This document shows positions 1-14,863 of a stretch of 64,000 nucleotides of DNA, piece after piece. The notes below the pieces were generated by a model. The model had not been told where the DNA came from, made no database searches, and worked only from the letters and a program-made list of their open reading frames with translations. The translations under genes were made by a program, and so were the position numbers. Source of the DNA: Limanda limanda (lineage: Eukaryota; Chordata; Actinopteri; Pleuronectiformes; Pleuronectidae); the NCBI RefSeq assembly GCF_963576545.1, contig NC_083655.1, positions 3,013,182-3,077,181 on the forward strand. The letters run 5' to 3'. Position 1 is the first letter of the stretch; every line of letters begins with the position of its first letter.

Positions 1-704
1 ACATTTTTAACCGCTTTCACATTTTCTGTCCACAAAACAAAAGCCTATGAATGAGACCATAGTGGTGTTGCATCATTAACACTGAGCTCTGACCTTTTCC
101 AAAGCCTCTTATCTGAAATGAAGATCACGAACCGCGGAGGAATCTGATATTCGAGGCGTTGCACTGTGGAAGTGAGGGAGCTGGATCCTGTCAGCTGCTT
201 CCTTCCAAGACAGATCTCCCATTTAAAATGTCCACAGAGGGAAGCCGGCTCAGGAACATCCTCTCCTGCCCTGCACCCCAATATCCTGATGAGCTAGTGT
301 TTCCTCAGACGCCTCTGACAATCAAATCCTGCAATAAAAAACAAATGAATGCAATGAAAAAACACCAAATTATTTAAATTATGACTCAGATGTTGGACCT
401 GGTGTGTTGGATTTCTACTCTACAAGCTGATTTATTACTCTACTCAAAATAGTGATGATTCCAAACACATGTAGTGTGATGCGAGTGATGAATAACGTAA
501 AATAATGATGAAAATAGAAAAAATAAATCATGAAAATCCTACTGTGTTGCCAGCTGAGTGATGAGACATGTCAGGTTTATGGATAAATGCCACGTGTGCA
601 TCATCACCGCCTGTTTCCCGTGAGGAGAAACACAGTTTATCAACCACACGAGTTGTGAAGAAGAGACGGGACCTGATTTTAGTTTAATTTTCTCCACAGG
701 GCCG

Positions 705-776
705 TCCTCCTCCTCCTCCTCCTCCTCCTCCTCCTCCTCCTCCTCCTCCTCCTCCTCCTCCTCCTCCTCCTCCTCC
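705..776 (+). repeat. (TCC)n microsatellite
   Basis: About 24 uninterrupted TCC units; the minus strand reads polyglycine, which is not a protein. Confidence 0.97.
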
Positions 777-3210
777 GTTCACCCCTCCGCACGTCGACCT
801 CCTCTCGGCCTTGGCAGCCTTGATGTGCAGCAGATTCACGGCCTCACACATTCCTGAATCCTCCTCATTCCAAAGAAACACGTCGGTTTCATGGTGAACA
901 TCAGACGCAGGATTAAAGTCTGTTCAGTGATTGTAGAGCAGTTCAGTTCATCGTCTCTGAGGAAAGAGTGACTTGGATTTGGATTTTAAAGAAAGTACCA
1001 GATGAAGAATTTAGTTCTGTAGATTATTCAGTTCATTTTCTTGCTTTTTCTTCATCACTTTCTTACGTACAAAATGAAATAAATAGTCCAACTGTCTCTT
1101 TCTTTTGTCTGTCAGCTCCACAGAGTGTGAATAAAGATGTTACTCCTCTTTCTCTCACTATCCAGAAAAAACAACCGACCAATCACGAGTCAGTCTCAGC
1201 TGTCAATCATCATGTTTCACCCCAAAAGGTAAATGTTAGAACAACTAGTAGAAGCCTGAACCTGGTCCTGTAGTCAATCGCTCTACCAGCAGAAAGAAGC
1301 ATGAACACGACGCCACCAGCAGGAGACAGTCGGTTCAACTGGAAACAGAAAGAGGTTTAGACACTGAAATATATATGATTGAGTAATGCACCATAAAATT
1401 GCTCAATTAATAATGAATTAAGAGTCTCCAGGTCCCACCAGCGTCTCTGTGAGGACGGAATGAATGAAGTCTCTCGTGTGATGACTGAATCTCTGTGACA
1501 GTCGGAGTTTAAAGTTCAAGGTTTGTCTCATATTTCCACTATCGGAGCGATGGATGATGTGAACTGGGAACAGGAGAAGTTTAATTAAAGAAAGTTGCAT
1601 CGAACAAGCTGCTTCACCTTCTTTCCTCTTAATGAATCTGATGTTAAATGTTAATGACACATCTTCCTCCATCACTTTGAATCAGACTTTTACCTCTATG
1701 TTGCTTTCAGAGCTAAATAAACTCATCTCGTGGAAACCAGATCGTTCCCTGGTCTCAGATGATTCATCCTCTTTCCCTCCTCAATAATCTTTAGGATTCT
1801 GCAGGGTGGGGGGGGAGAGAATGCAAGAACAATGGAATTTGGATTTAACGACACAATCCTCACTCTTCCTGTGGAGCGCTGCCATGGCAACGCAGACAAC
1901 ATCAGGGAGGATGCTGGGATTTTAATAGCAATGAATTAAGGTCAGAACCTCTGCAGGTGTTGCACCACATCAAGTCATATTACAGAGCACACGTCCAAAT
2001 TAAAGGGAAAAGGACATTTTACATTTCTAAAATCATCTACATTTATAATAAATACAAACTATTATGTTTATGATGCACTAATCTAATTAGAAACATTTTT
2101 GAATCACTGCATCACTTGACTGTTTTCATCTAATGAGCTATAATCAGCAGCAGTTGCATGATAAACAAACCATGCATAAGAATTCCCCTCACACAAATGG
2201 TATAATATAGAAAAATATATATATAAATATATATCTGTACGTGCACATTCCGTGCCCGGACCTCCAGGAGCAGATCCCAGCTGGCAGGCATCCGCAGTTG
2301 ATAATGAATCCAAGCAGCACTTGGATTTAATCGTCCGGTAATATAACGTGAGTTGCAATTTAAATCCATGTGACACAGAATCGTAAATGTCTTATTAATT
2401 GAAAACAATTTCAAAAAATACTTACAGGAGATTGAGCCGATGCCTGCAGCATATTAACTAGGATTATTTTTATTTGTTAATAGGTTTAAAAACATCTTGA
2501 GTTTAGTGATATTTCTCTTTAGTTTGGTTCAGATCCAATGAAATCAACTAGATCTGAATCCAAAGAGTGACATGTGTTTTAATGAGGGAGCTGCTGGTGG
2601 AGTTTTGTGCTTTTTATTATCCTTGAAGTCGATAGTTAGCAGAGACGATCACAACACATAACACAACAGTTATATGAAGTCGTAAATTAAAAAAGCTTTA
2701 ATCAGAATGGAGACGTTAGCTTTAGCCTGTTTCTAATATAATGTAAAACACAAACACATGAATTATCTTGATCGTGTCCAGGATTAACATTTCAAAAAAC
2801 ATGAATTGTGATCAATGTTAATCAAATGTGACTTTTCTCAAACGTCATTTACCAAAGAAACACACGAAATCCCCCTGATTTCTGCAAAACTCCTCAACAA
2901 ATGAGAATAGTGTTGGTTTTACCCACTGATGCTCTCTGCTCCTTTCAGGGTGGAGCATCAAAGCCGCTGACATTCACCCAGTACGTTCAGAAAAAGCTCT
3001 CTAATGGCTCGTTACGTGTCGGATAAGGTCAGAGGGAGATTTAACGAGGAAACAAATAAGTGCCAGGTTCTGTTTCTCCTGCAGTTTGATGGAGAAGAGG
3101 AAACACACAGCACCTCTGCTAACAGGGGATCTGCTAAAGGGGCTTTCCAGTGTCGCAACGGCAATAATGACCAGGAAAAACACTTTGACCCCAACAGAGG
3201 AGAGAGAGAG

Positions 3211-3352
<142 letters not shown>

Positions 3353-4119
3353 ATGGAGGAAATAACACATTCAAACACGACTTTAGTGTCCAAGGTTCTA
3401 ATGGCCAGAGACGGATCATTGGGATTATGATGTGTTGGTCATAACTTCTATTGTCTGGACTCACTCTTTGTACGTGTGTATGTGTGTGTGTGTCTGTGTG
3501 TGCACATGCACCACTGGTGTTGTCGCTGGCTCGTGTGTGTATCTTTGTCCTCCACGCCCAAATAAAACAGTGATTTTCCCAGGCCACATGTGAAGTGAAG
3601 CAACAGTTTGGGGGCCTGCCCGCATGAAAAATATGTTTTTTGTCCAATTCTTTGTCGATAGTGGGAAAAGTTCACGAGTTTTCCGGATGTTTAAGAAACT
3701 TCGAGAGAGTTGAGATGAAAAATATCTTCAAGAGACAACAACATGCAGAACCTTCCATGAAGAGAAACATCATGTGCAGCAGATAACGATGTCTTTTCAT
3801 GTTCTAAACTAGATTGAATAGAAATCCCCCAAAATACAGTTAAATATATTAAACCCACTCTGACATAGACGTCATCCCTACCCCACTGCATGCTGTTTAT
3901 ACTACAAACAGCCAATAATATCTTTCTTTATATTGGAATAATGGGAGTTCATAATGATGTCATCATGATTAAGCTGTAGATGTTGTCTTTAAGATTGTCG
4001 CTCTAGCTCTATTATTTGCTGAGGCGTCTTGGAAAATGTGTTTTCAGGCATTATTTTGACCTTTGACCCATCAGCTTCAAAAGTTACTCATCTGTAGAAA
4101 CTTTCCCAAGTGATACTCT

Positions 4120-4227
<108 letters not shown>

Positions 4228-6621
4228 AAATACACCAAACTCCTGGATAAACTTAAACTTGACAGAACAATGGCACGAGATTAAAAAATGAAATGAAATG
4301 AATTCAGCCTGAAGGATCATGAACGTCTGCACTGAATTTGTAGCCGATCCGTCCCTGAGCCGCTGGGATGTGAATCCAAACCACAAACACCGTCCTCACG
4401 CTGCTGCACGATGACAAGTCACTGAAGTGTGGAGACCGTGAAACGTCCTCAAATCTATAACCTTGAGCAGTTATTGATATTTTTCCAAACTGAACCCAGA
4501 CCAGCTGATTCACACTGTCATCACTGAAAACACAAAGACACTGCAGAGGAAGAGAGTGTGAGTTCTGGCCTCAGGACAAAGCTTCCCTTGAAGTCCACAC
4601 GAGTCCAATTATGAATCCAGGCCGCGGAGGCGTGCTGAGCCGGTTCTTTGAACGTGCTGTCGTAGCCGAGCGATGGACGGAGACTCCTCAGCGGTTTTTA
4701 ATGACGGAGCCAAGCATGAACATCATCCGCTCAGAAATCTGCTGAGTGAGGAGAGTTCTTTATTGAATAACAGGAATTTACTGTCAGAGTCAGAGGAGGC
4801 GACACGACCTCACACGCTTCCACACGTTTATTCTCCTGCCTCCACCAGATGTGAAACATGCCACTGTCTCTGTGCATCAGGACATTTGTTTCCATCTGAA
4901 CATTTCTACCAATTAGGAGTGTTTACAACTTCATGAGCTTTCAGGAACTGGGTGTGGTTTGGATCTATCTTCTCTTTAATGATCCAGAGAGAGATTGGAA
5001 CACAGAATTTCATATTCACCCTGAAACCTCATCAGAATAAGTCCTTTCACACGGTGACAGACAGTTTACCGACAAGCTTCTGCTGAAAAGAGTCAGATTC
5101 AGGCGGGTTTAAATGAAAGCAGACAAAGAGCTCGGTGGCAGGGAGGGTGATGGATCTCTGTATTCCTGGGTGGCATTCGCTGCTCTGTGAGCACTTAGCT
5201 TCACATCCACTGGCACCGACGCCGGCTGTCAGGAGCAAAGACACCAAAACACTTCCAGAGGCAGCGGAGGTGAAGCCAGCAGCTGTAGAAACGAGCTGTC
5301 AGAATCCGCTCAAATAGAAATAAAGTGGGCAAGAGAACACGTCAAGTTGATTATGTTGAGTCTGACACGTGATCCCACTGGGAAGGTGATAGAACCAACG
5401 TGAACCCAGTGAGACCAGCGAGCAAACTGGTGCATGTTCTATAGAATCTTTAGGCTTTCGTTTAAACATCAGGATCCTGATTCAACTCACGTCCTCGTCT
5501 GAACTCAGCTGCTTCTTATTCTCACTCTCGGGTTAAAACCAAGAACCTTCCTGCAAATGCGCCAAAGTTGATCATTTTTGTTGCGTATTTATTGATTTAA
5601 CATCTATGAATTCACGTTGATTGATGCTTATTTACTTATTATATAATCTGGAATGAATAAAACCATAATTAACTTTTTATTTGCTGTGAGAAAGTGATTG
5701 AATTTGCAGTTTGGAGAACAGAAGAGTCAGTGTCCAGGAGTAAAATAAGGATCCACCACATTCATCATTTGTAGTGTCACTTCTCTACCTCTAGAGGGAG
5801 CCACATCCCAGGCTACAGGCTGTTAAATTAACACTTTTGAATTATAAATGAAATTTGCCTCTGATGCCAGAATCCACTGTTTAAATGAACCTCGCTGGTT
5901 CAGTTTTACAGAAACACACTTAAACCTCAGATCCGGGTTCAGATCCTGCAGGAAACCAGATTTAACCAGAGAACCTGGTTCAAACGTTTATTTAATTCTG
6001 AGGTGTTAGAATTGTAATGTTGTGTTTTGGCGCCACACATAATTTCCTCCTCTTTTCTACCCACAATGCATCAATAATTGTACAGTATCACACATTAGTC
6101 CTGAACCATTCTGAGAATGGTGTGATTCTCTGGTCACTGGGCTCATTCCCACTTCCTGCACATGTGCTAATAAATTTCCCCCATCACCATTAACAGTGAT
6201 GCACGAGGAGGAAGAGAGAGAACAACAGAGGAGACGTGGGTCACAGAGGAAGGTGAAGAGAGAGGAAAAGCATCAGTGGCAGTTGGAGGATGATAATAAA
6301 ACACACACACACACAGGAAGGGATAAAAAAAGGAGGAGATGTGGAGAAGCTGAGCGGTTGACGGAAAAGCACTTGTATAGATGAGTCAGATTCATTATCT
6401 GATGGAGAAGGGAGGAAGGGAGGGAGGGAGGGAGGAGGGGAGGAATCCAAGAGTCGGGGGAGAAGAAATTAGGGCGATGAGTCATAGAGCTGGAGAGAAA
6501 GACGGTGTAAGAGTAAGCCAAGAGTGGAAGTTAAAAAAAGAACAAGACAGGAGCGTTAGAAGGAAATAAACAAGAAACAAGCCTCAGTCTGGCTGTGATT
6601 TCAGATCCAGAGCAAAGTGAT

Positions 6622-6759
6622 TCACAGATTCACAGACTGGTGCAGGTTCAGGTGAGCACAGGTTAGGGTTAGGGTCAGATTCACAGACTGGTGCAGGTTC
6701 AGGTGAGCACAGGTTAGGGTCAGATTCACAGACTGGTGCAGGTTCAGGTGAGCACAGGT
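6622..6759 (+). repeat. Minisatellite with TTAGGG-containing unit
   Basis: The phrase GATTCACAGACTGGTGCAGG followed by TTCAGGTGAGCACAGG occurs three times, joined by GTTAGGGTTAGGGTCA or GTTAGGGTCA. The telomere-like hexamers are limited to two or three and are part of the unit. Confidence 0.88.
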
Positions 6760-8378
6760 CGGTTCAGCTCGCAGCTCAGGGAGAGAATCCCATCTGAAAT
6801 CAGAATGCACCAGAGGAAAGGATGACGTTCTGTCTGCCGGAGACTGACAGAGGTAAACATCTGTCCTGCTCCAGATGTCTGGCTTCATAAACCTGAGGTT
6901 CTTTCCTCTTTCATGTGTTTGCCAGGAAGGAATGTGTCCTCACATGAACGTCACCGGGACAAACACAAGGAGAAGGAGAAGAAATCAATGGGACAAGTTG
7001 TTTGTGTGTGAATGTGAAACTGCACCTCCCTCTCCTGGCTGCAGCCTCCGGGCCTCGGTGGACTTAAATGGCTGCACAGATCTGCAGCTAAACACACTTC
7101 ACACTAGAAGGTTTCTCTGGAGACTCATTGAAAGATCACACGAGGATAAAGTTTGACAATTGTGGTGGTGAATCTCCACGTGAAAGAAGGAGAAAGACTG
7201 AACTCCTCAAGAGGATGAAGATCCACGATCGAAGGCTCATAAACACTTGAAACAATGATATCCTCACGCTGGTGGAGGAGGTGGCACCTTGTTCAGGTTG
7301 TTATGGTTTCACATAATAAGTGCAACACAGAGATTAATCCAGTGAACACAATCTTTAAGAGACAAAGGGACATCGAGCCCCTGAGCACCAACATGTGAAA
7401 GGACCCGACTCCCTCACACATCAGAGCTGGAGCCACCGATTCAAACAGTCTCTTATTAATTGTTTGATTGACTTCCTGTGTTAAAATTCACTTTAAACTG
7501 TGGCTCTGGCCAAGAAACCCCCCCACCCTCCCCCCCGACCTTGAGGTTCGGGCCAATACAATGGACTCCAGGTCTCCAACAAACAACAACACAATAGAAA
7601 CAGATGTAATATCAGTCACTGTCTGTTGAACTGAGAGAGAAACGGTTGCTATTAGCAACAGAGCATGCGACGGAAACTGACATGTGGATTGTATGTACAG
7701 TGCACACACACACAAAGACACACACACACACACACACACTGCAGATCATTATGTGTGTTTACACAGTTGCTCTGGTGAATTATTCATGTGCTAAAGGATG
7801 TTGCATTTTAAAATATACAACTTGTAAACAACGAACCGACACAATCTTATTTTTATGAATACAAACTTCAATTCATATAGTTTATAAAATGCACCAGAGT
7901 TCAAATCAATACACTACACAAGTCATATTGTCATTTTATGTTTTATTTTTTAATGTACTTATAAGTATGTTGAGTTAAAATGAAGAGCAGCAGATCTGCT
8001 CTGTTGGTTTTTAACCATTAGAATTTCTATTTTTTTTTTTGTTTTTATCATAACAAAACATTGTGTGTAACAGCATTTTGTGTGTAATGCCACTTTCCTC
8101 CATGTGGTGGGGCTACAAATCTGTGACATCCCAGGCTGATACGTGGTGAATGGACGTGAGGGATGAAAATGTGTGAAAACACAAGTAACTGATGTGTGTC
8201 CAAAACATCGTTATGGTTTTTTAATTAGTTCCATTCCAACAATGATTTGAATCACTGAATTCAAATGAAGTGTAATTACTTTGAGATGTTTGGATATTAG
8301 TCGCCCACAGGGGGCATCACACCTGTGTTGTGTTTATTAAGTGCTTATCAGTGAAGAGTAAGAATGGGCTTATGACTG

Positions 8379-8396
8379 GTGTGTGTGTGTGTGTGT

Positions 8397-8454
<58 letters not shown>
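8379..8454 (+). repeat. (TG)n microsatellite
   Basis: TG repeat with a single CTG interruption at 8401. Confidence 0.96.
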
Positions 8455-8456
<2 letters not shown>

Positions 8457-10263
8457 ACCAGTGCCCAGTAACACATGTACTGGCTAGCCTGGTGTGATAT
8501 TAAGAGGTCACCACAGTTCAATCTCTCTGCAGCTTCTCCCATTGGTCGATTCCCCGAGTGCCAGCGAATGATTAGCCTCCACGCCGAGTCCCAGTCTTAG
8601 TGCAGTGGGCATAAGGAGGCCCCAGATTAGTGCTAAGTGGTTTGTGAAGATGGTGTGTGGAGCAGATTGGTGTGGAGCTGCTGCCTCTGCAAGAATTAAT
8701 CTGATTGGTCGGGGTTCACGTCAGGAGGCGGGGCTACGTTTGACTGACGCCGGCGATAAAAGGTTAAAGGTGCACGATGAAACTCACGACTGAAAATTTG
8801 TTGTAAACCAAACTCTGGACGCAAACATTTCAATTTCAAGCACACATTAAATCAGATGTTTTTTATTATCTATGACAAATGAAATCGTCTTGGATAATAA
8901 ACTGTCTCTACACGAGGCCGTCTGACTCCGCCCTCTTTTTAGCACAACTGGTACCAGCTGCTGGACCTTTTTTAACTTTCAAACCACTGCTATTAAAAGA
9001 CGACTCACCAGCACTCCCACTCTGGCACACCTACACCCAGTTAAATATAGAATTGTTTTTTATGGATTTTTAGAAGATACTATTTGTTTACAAAGCTTTT
9101 ATTAGTCGTCCTCTCACGTCTCTAAACTAAATCTTTCTTTGCCATCTCCTTTTCTGCACCAGGTTTTCTTATTTCTTTGTCCAGTATTAATAATTTTCAT
9201 TTTCATTTAACGCACTCCCTTGCGTCCTTGTTTTCCTGATGATTCTTAAAGCTCATCACTATGTTATTGTTTTCTCTTGACTTATCATTCGTGTATTTAC
9301 TGTGGTTCTATCGTTTCTTATCTCTGTTTCCAGGCTTCTCGTTCCTTTGCCATCATTATTAAGCTCTTTGGCTCCGCTCCTGTTGTTTTTTAATGTTGTG
9401 TTTAAATAAACACGACTTGATGTTTTGGCTGTGAAGTGTAGAAAGCTTTGAACCCTAAAGATAAGACGATTGAACACTGTGTCAGGGATCAGACGTCTAA
9501 AACAATAACCTTTATTATTACTTTTAACTTCTTGATAAAGCAAAGCAGGCTCGTTATCTGAATTGTTTCCGGGAAAAATGAGAATTAATGAAGTTTAGAA
9601 AAGCTCGTAGGCAGATTTCTTTCAACCTTCAGATAGCTTGTGTTTCTCTTTTGGGGAAAGTAAAGTGTATTTGCAAAAATGGGAAACTTTTCTTTTAAAA
9701 AACTAGAATGACACTCAATAGAACACAAAACTGAATCTGGATTCACTGGTGGATTTTAATTGGGATCTGCAGCACATCGCCCACACTCATAAACATCTGT
9801 CCCTTAAACACGTCTGTAAAACGATTTATTGTGTGATCCGCACTAACATGTAACGAGTTCCTCTTCCTCTTCTCTTTTCCTGATCTGCACCACATCCCTC
9901 CACCGAGTTCTGTTTTTAATCTGTTCGCTTGTTTCTGTGTAATCACTCTTCAAATCAAACCAGAAAACTCACAGGGATGAAAACACACAACCTCCTGGGT
10001 GGACACGACTTTATCAGCTGCACGATGAAGTCATATTTCTACATTTGGTTTTTATAAAGTATATATTTCTGACTCCATTTCAGATTTGTGGGTTTGACAT
10101 TTTTCCGCGGTCCAGCTGTGTTGCCTGTCACAGCGACTGAGGCTCCAACTATTGAGACGTAGGACAAAGATGAGGAGAGACTCCACTGGAGAGGCTCTAC
10201 ACCGCTGAATAGGAAGTTGGATGAATAGGATTTGGAGGGGTGACAAATTGAACGAGGGATTAG

Positions 10264-10286
10264 GTGTGTCTGTGTGTGTGTGTGTT

Positions 10287-10328
<42 letters not shown>

Positions 10329-10404
10329 TGTGTGTGTGTGAGCTACACCAGCTGGCTGAGTCCTCCTTCCCATTAAGTGAGGGGGCGCGTGTGTGTGTGT
10401 GAGT

Positions 10405-10489
<85 letters not shown>

Positions 10490-10507
10490 TGAGTGTGTGT
10501 GTGTGTG
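10264..10507 (+). repeat. Compound (TG)n microsatellite pair
   Basis: Two TG tracts, 10264-10340 and 10387-10507, in the same orientation and separated by about 47 bp of unique sequence. Confidence 0.95.
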
Positions 10508-13419
10508 AGAGGCATGAGCTTCATCCCTTGAACTGAGACACATAACCATGAAGCGTATAAACCCACTTTGGATGATCCCCTGGAAACAAGTGCGTTGCAG
10601 AAGTTTCTCTATTGTTACAGTGACGCTGCAGCACAGTGAAGTAAAAGCAGTTATTGTCAATATGTGCATATATTATATTTTATGTGATGGATTGGTTTCT
10701 CTCCTTCTCTTCATTGAATTCCAGTCGTCTACATGTTTGAGTAGCGAACTGTCAGACAAAGTTCCCCCTGAGAATCCAGAGCTCCCTGCTAGTTTCTGGA
10801 TTTGATCAATATTACTTCACTAAGAACTATGCAATAAAATATGGTTGTAATTGCATAGTTTTCTTTCTGGATTCTATGTTTGTATCAAGTTGATGATTTA
10901 AGATGATTTAATAAATAAAAAAAATGTGCAGGAGACAAGTCCAAACAATCTATTATTTCAAATTTGTTTTTATATTTGGCTCAGATTTTAAGACTTTTCA
11001 CAAGATTATATTGGTTTCGTGCTTGATTTCTTTCTCAATATTTTCTAAGGAGCCTTAAAGACAAAGTTCAGTCGTGTCTTCAGTTGCCAAACGATGTGGG
11101 CTCGACTGAGCAAAGATAAAATCATGAATATATTTACAACCTTTAAATTGTAATAAGATAAAGAACTGTTCTTTTATTGCAGTGTTGAACTAGTGTTCTT
11201 TTCTACACTATCTCACTGAATAATGGTTTCTATATATTTCCCTTTAGACCTTGAAACTTCAATGTTTCTTTTACATGATTATTATTCAATTATATTTCTA
11301 CATATGCATTTTTTTTTAACACAACCACAACCACATCATGCTGCCTCAACAAAACAATTAAAATCAGAATCTGAAATTCACCCTCAGCCATGACAGTTTC
11401 TTCACGTTGTGCTTTGATGAACCCGTATCTACGTGTTCTGCTCAGATTGAAATGAACAGAATATTAATAGTTATGTATTCTTCAGCTTCAGTTTCACGAA
11501 TGCAAACAAATCAACAAGCCAATAATAATTATCCTCGGGCGGCGTGTAAAGACTCGTCATCGATTGACCAATGACTGGCAGGATTCGCCCTTGTGGTAAA
11601 TTGCTTTAGAAAAATTCCTCTTCTGCCTCCTCACATTGATTTTGGAGGGACAATGGGGAAGTCAATAACAAATCTAAGGTTTCACCACCGCTGATTTAAA
11701 CAGGGGCCGAGCCACATAAAGAGCTGTTTCATTCCAACCTTGCACAGGCGAGCTTAAATCTCTGCAAGGTCAGTTATTGTTGCCGAGTGTCAGTCGAGGA
11801 AGAAAAGCATCTGAGCGCCCAGCGGATCAGAGGAGGACGTATGGCGGCGTGCACGAGGACGACAGGAGTGAGAGCGGGACATTAGAGACGGAGGAGGAGT
11901 CACTGAACCTCAGACGAGCAGCGAGGTGAAGCCGTGTGAGCCTCAAACTAGAATGTCCCTCAGAGCAGATTCCTCCACCGAGGCCCGACAGCACCACAGT
12001 TCTCCGAAGTGTAGTTCTGTGAAAAGAAAAATATCCCATTTTGATTATCAGCCGTAATATTTTAACCATCCGAGGTAGACTCGCCACAAACTACGAGATT
12101 GGGGAACTATGTTGTCTTGTTCCACAGGTTTGTATTATCACTTGTGTTGTGAGGACTTGTTTTATTTTTGACGTCCAGGAGAAGAACTCCTCCTCTGTAC
12201 CGATGTCTCTGATTGGTGCGTCCCACCGTTACTATGGAAACGTTTACCACAACTCCAAAAATCACAACACTAGGTTACTACACTGTGTTTGACAGGATTT
12301 TATGAAACCTAATGGGCACAAAATTACATTAAAAATATTATTAATATAACAGAATCCACTGGATGGTCTCTTCCATAATGGATCAGTGAACATCAGTCGT
12401 GTGGATCAGTTTCTGAATAAAGGTAATTGGCATCAATGGGTTTCGGGGGGGTGGGGGTGGGGATGAAGTACCTGGCAGACTTTGTCTATGTGGACAGTAA
12501 AATACCTTCTTTGTGATGCAACACTCACACGTGCACTAATGCATGTACACACACACACACGCTCACACACACACGCTCACACACCCTTTGAATTCCCCGT
12601 GCTTCGTCGGCCTTAAGAGGAGTTCTGTTGCCGGGTGATGAAGAGGAGGGAGGCGGCCAGGCAGGTGCTGCCGCCGGGGAACACTGGGCCACTTGTGGCT
12701 CCATTGACCGTCGCTCGACCATCTCTCTCCAGACATCCACCCCCCCCCCCGCTCCACATTCACTCCATCTCACACCGTCTCACCCTCCTCATCACAAACA
12801 GGAGTGAGGGTGATTCCTTTCCTCTCCTACCTGCTGCCTCTCCTATGATTTATGATTTATTCATTTAAACAGGATTATTTCAGAAGTTTTATATTAAAAT
12901 TTGACTCCCTGTGGACAGCGAGGATCAAGGGATCTGAAATAAAAGGAAATCAAAGTGATCAAAATCCCACTTAGATCAAAAGTTCAGCTCAGTTTATTGC
13001 ACTCGGATAAACGACAACAAAAACTAAATCTGTGTGAACTTGAATCAATTTAACAGAAAATCAATATCACATATTTTAAAGTCAGATTATTAAATGTGAA
13101 TAAGAGTCATAGACACCGACACACAGGCCTTTGTGCGTTTGAGTTAAATATGATATATTTTAACTATAACAATGACTTTTCCTCCATTTCCACCACATCT
13201 GGTTCGCTGGTGGAACTGACACCTTCCATGCACGACTCACATGTTCATCATGTACGATACAGTACGCTGCTCGTTCTCTCCTGCGCCCCGAGGGCGAGCA
13301 AGAGACAGACGAGGGCCGTTAAAAACTTTATGTTTCTGTCTCAGTGTGTTGAAGGGCCCGAGGGCCGGTGCAGAACTGTGGGGAAACTGTGATGATTCCC
13401 TCCAAGACTCGTTCACATC

Positions 13420-13427
13420 ATCACACA

Positions 13428-13461
<34 letters not shown>
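13420..13461 (+). repeat. (CA)n microsatellite
   Basis: CA repeat with one ATA interruption. Confidence 0.93.
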
Positions 13462-13465
<4 letters not shown>

Positions 13466-14651
13466 GTGCATCCACCACGATCAGTGCTTTGCACCACAGA
13501 CAAAGGAACGCAGAGGGTGAGTTTTACGAGAGGAAGTAAATGGAGCAGATGCCTTTTCCTATAAGACTCGTTTTATTGCAGTAATATTCTACTGATGTGA
13601 AAGTTCTGTCACAAAACATAGTCGTACACATTCATCTAAGAACGTAGGCTGAAATACTGGAGCTTTATAGTTGCTGCACATAGATATATATATATACAGT
13701 ACCAGCCAATCAAACGCACACACAAACACATAAATGATGACACATGATTATTCTTGTGTGTGTTATTAAGCCAAACAGATGATATATAGATGTGTGTGTC
13801 CCTGTTTTGTTCAGAGAGTTGGTTTGTGAGGTCGTGTTTGAGTTTGGCTTCGATCTTTTGACCAGAACTTAACTGCTTCTTTCTTGAAAATTGCTTTTTA
13901 ATGTTGTCTTTTGTTAAATAAAGCTCTTATTTTCAAAACACACCCTTGTGTCTGTCGTTTCATGTTTCTTTTTGATTCATAAAAAATATATAAAAAATGG
14001 TGATTGGTCAACAAACACATGGCATCATCATTTTCAGCCAATACAACCACGGAGAGCACAGACAAAAGCACAGATACAGAAATCATGGCAACAACTCAAA
14101 TTGATTTTATGTTTGCTCAGATAATAACATGATTTGAAAAAAAAGCACAAAGGACAAAGCTGCAGCAGAACTTTACGATTCATGTCACGATGCACAAATG
14201 TCACGTTTCAGGATGTGGAGATAATTCCTCCCACGGCCAATCAGCCGATTCAAGGATCATTGTGTTTGTTGTGTGTGTGTTTTCACACCGGTGACGACTC
14301 CTCAGTGATGTGAAGGTTGTTTCCCATTGAGCCGGGATGACAGGTACCGGTGTGACACACAGGAGAGAGAGGACACGTCCACGAGCTGCTCCCGGAGCCT
14401 CCAGGCCGGCTCACACCCCCGCTCCTCTCCAGCGACCCGCCGCAATCTCTTTCTCATTCTCTTCTCATTGTTGACACACTGTCATTGCAGAGGCCATCGC
14501 TGCCTAGCAACAAAATCCGGGTGGACGTTTTTCCAATCTTCTGTCAGGGGGGAAGCTCCGCCCCTCTCCGTCCCTGGAGGGATGATTGAAAGGTCACTTC
14601 ACTCCTCGCCATGTCTGACAGTGTGCAGATTGTCCTTTGTGGAAACTGGAC

Positions 14652-14863
<212 letters not shown>

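Noticed and set aside
684..881. Polyglycine ORF
   Set aside because: Translation of the (TCC)n tract, with no conserved flanking protein sequence.
2949..3035. Plus-strand exon-like frame reading KPLTFTQYVQKKLSNG after a TTTCAG
   Set aside because: Ends at a stop without a recognised family or partner exon; too short to call.
6660..6720. Interstitial telomere
   Set aside because: Only two adjacent TTAGGG hexamers, inside a longer unrelated minisatellite unit.
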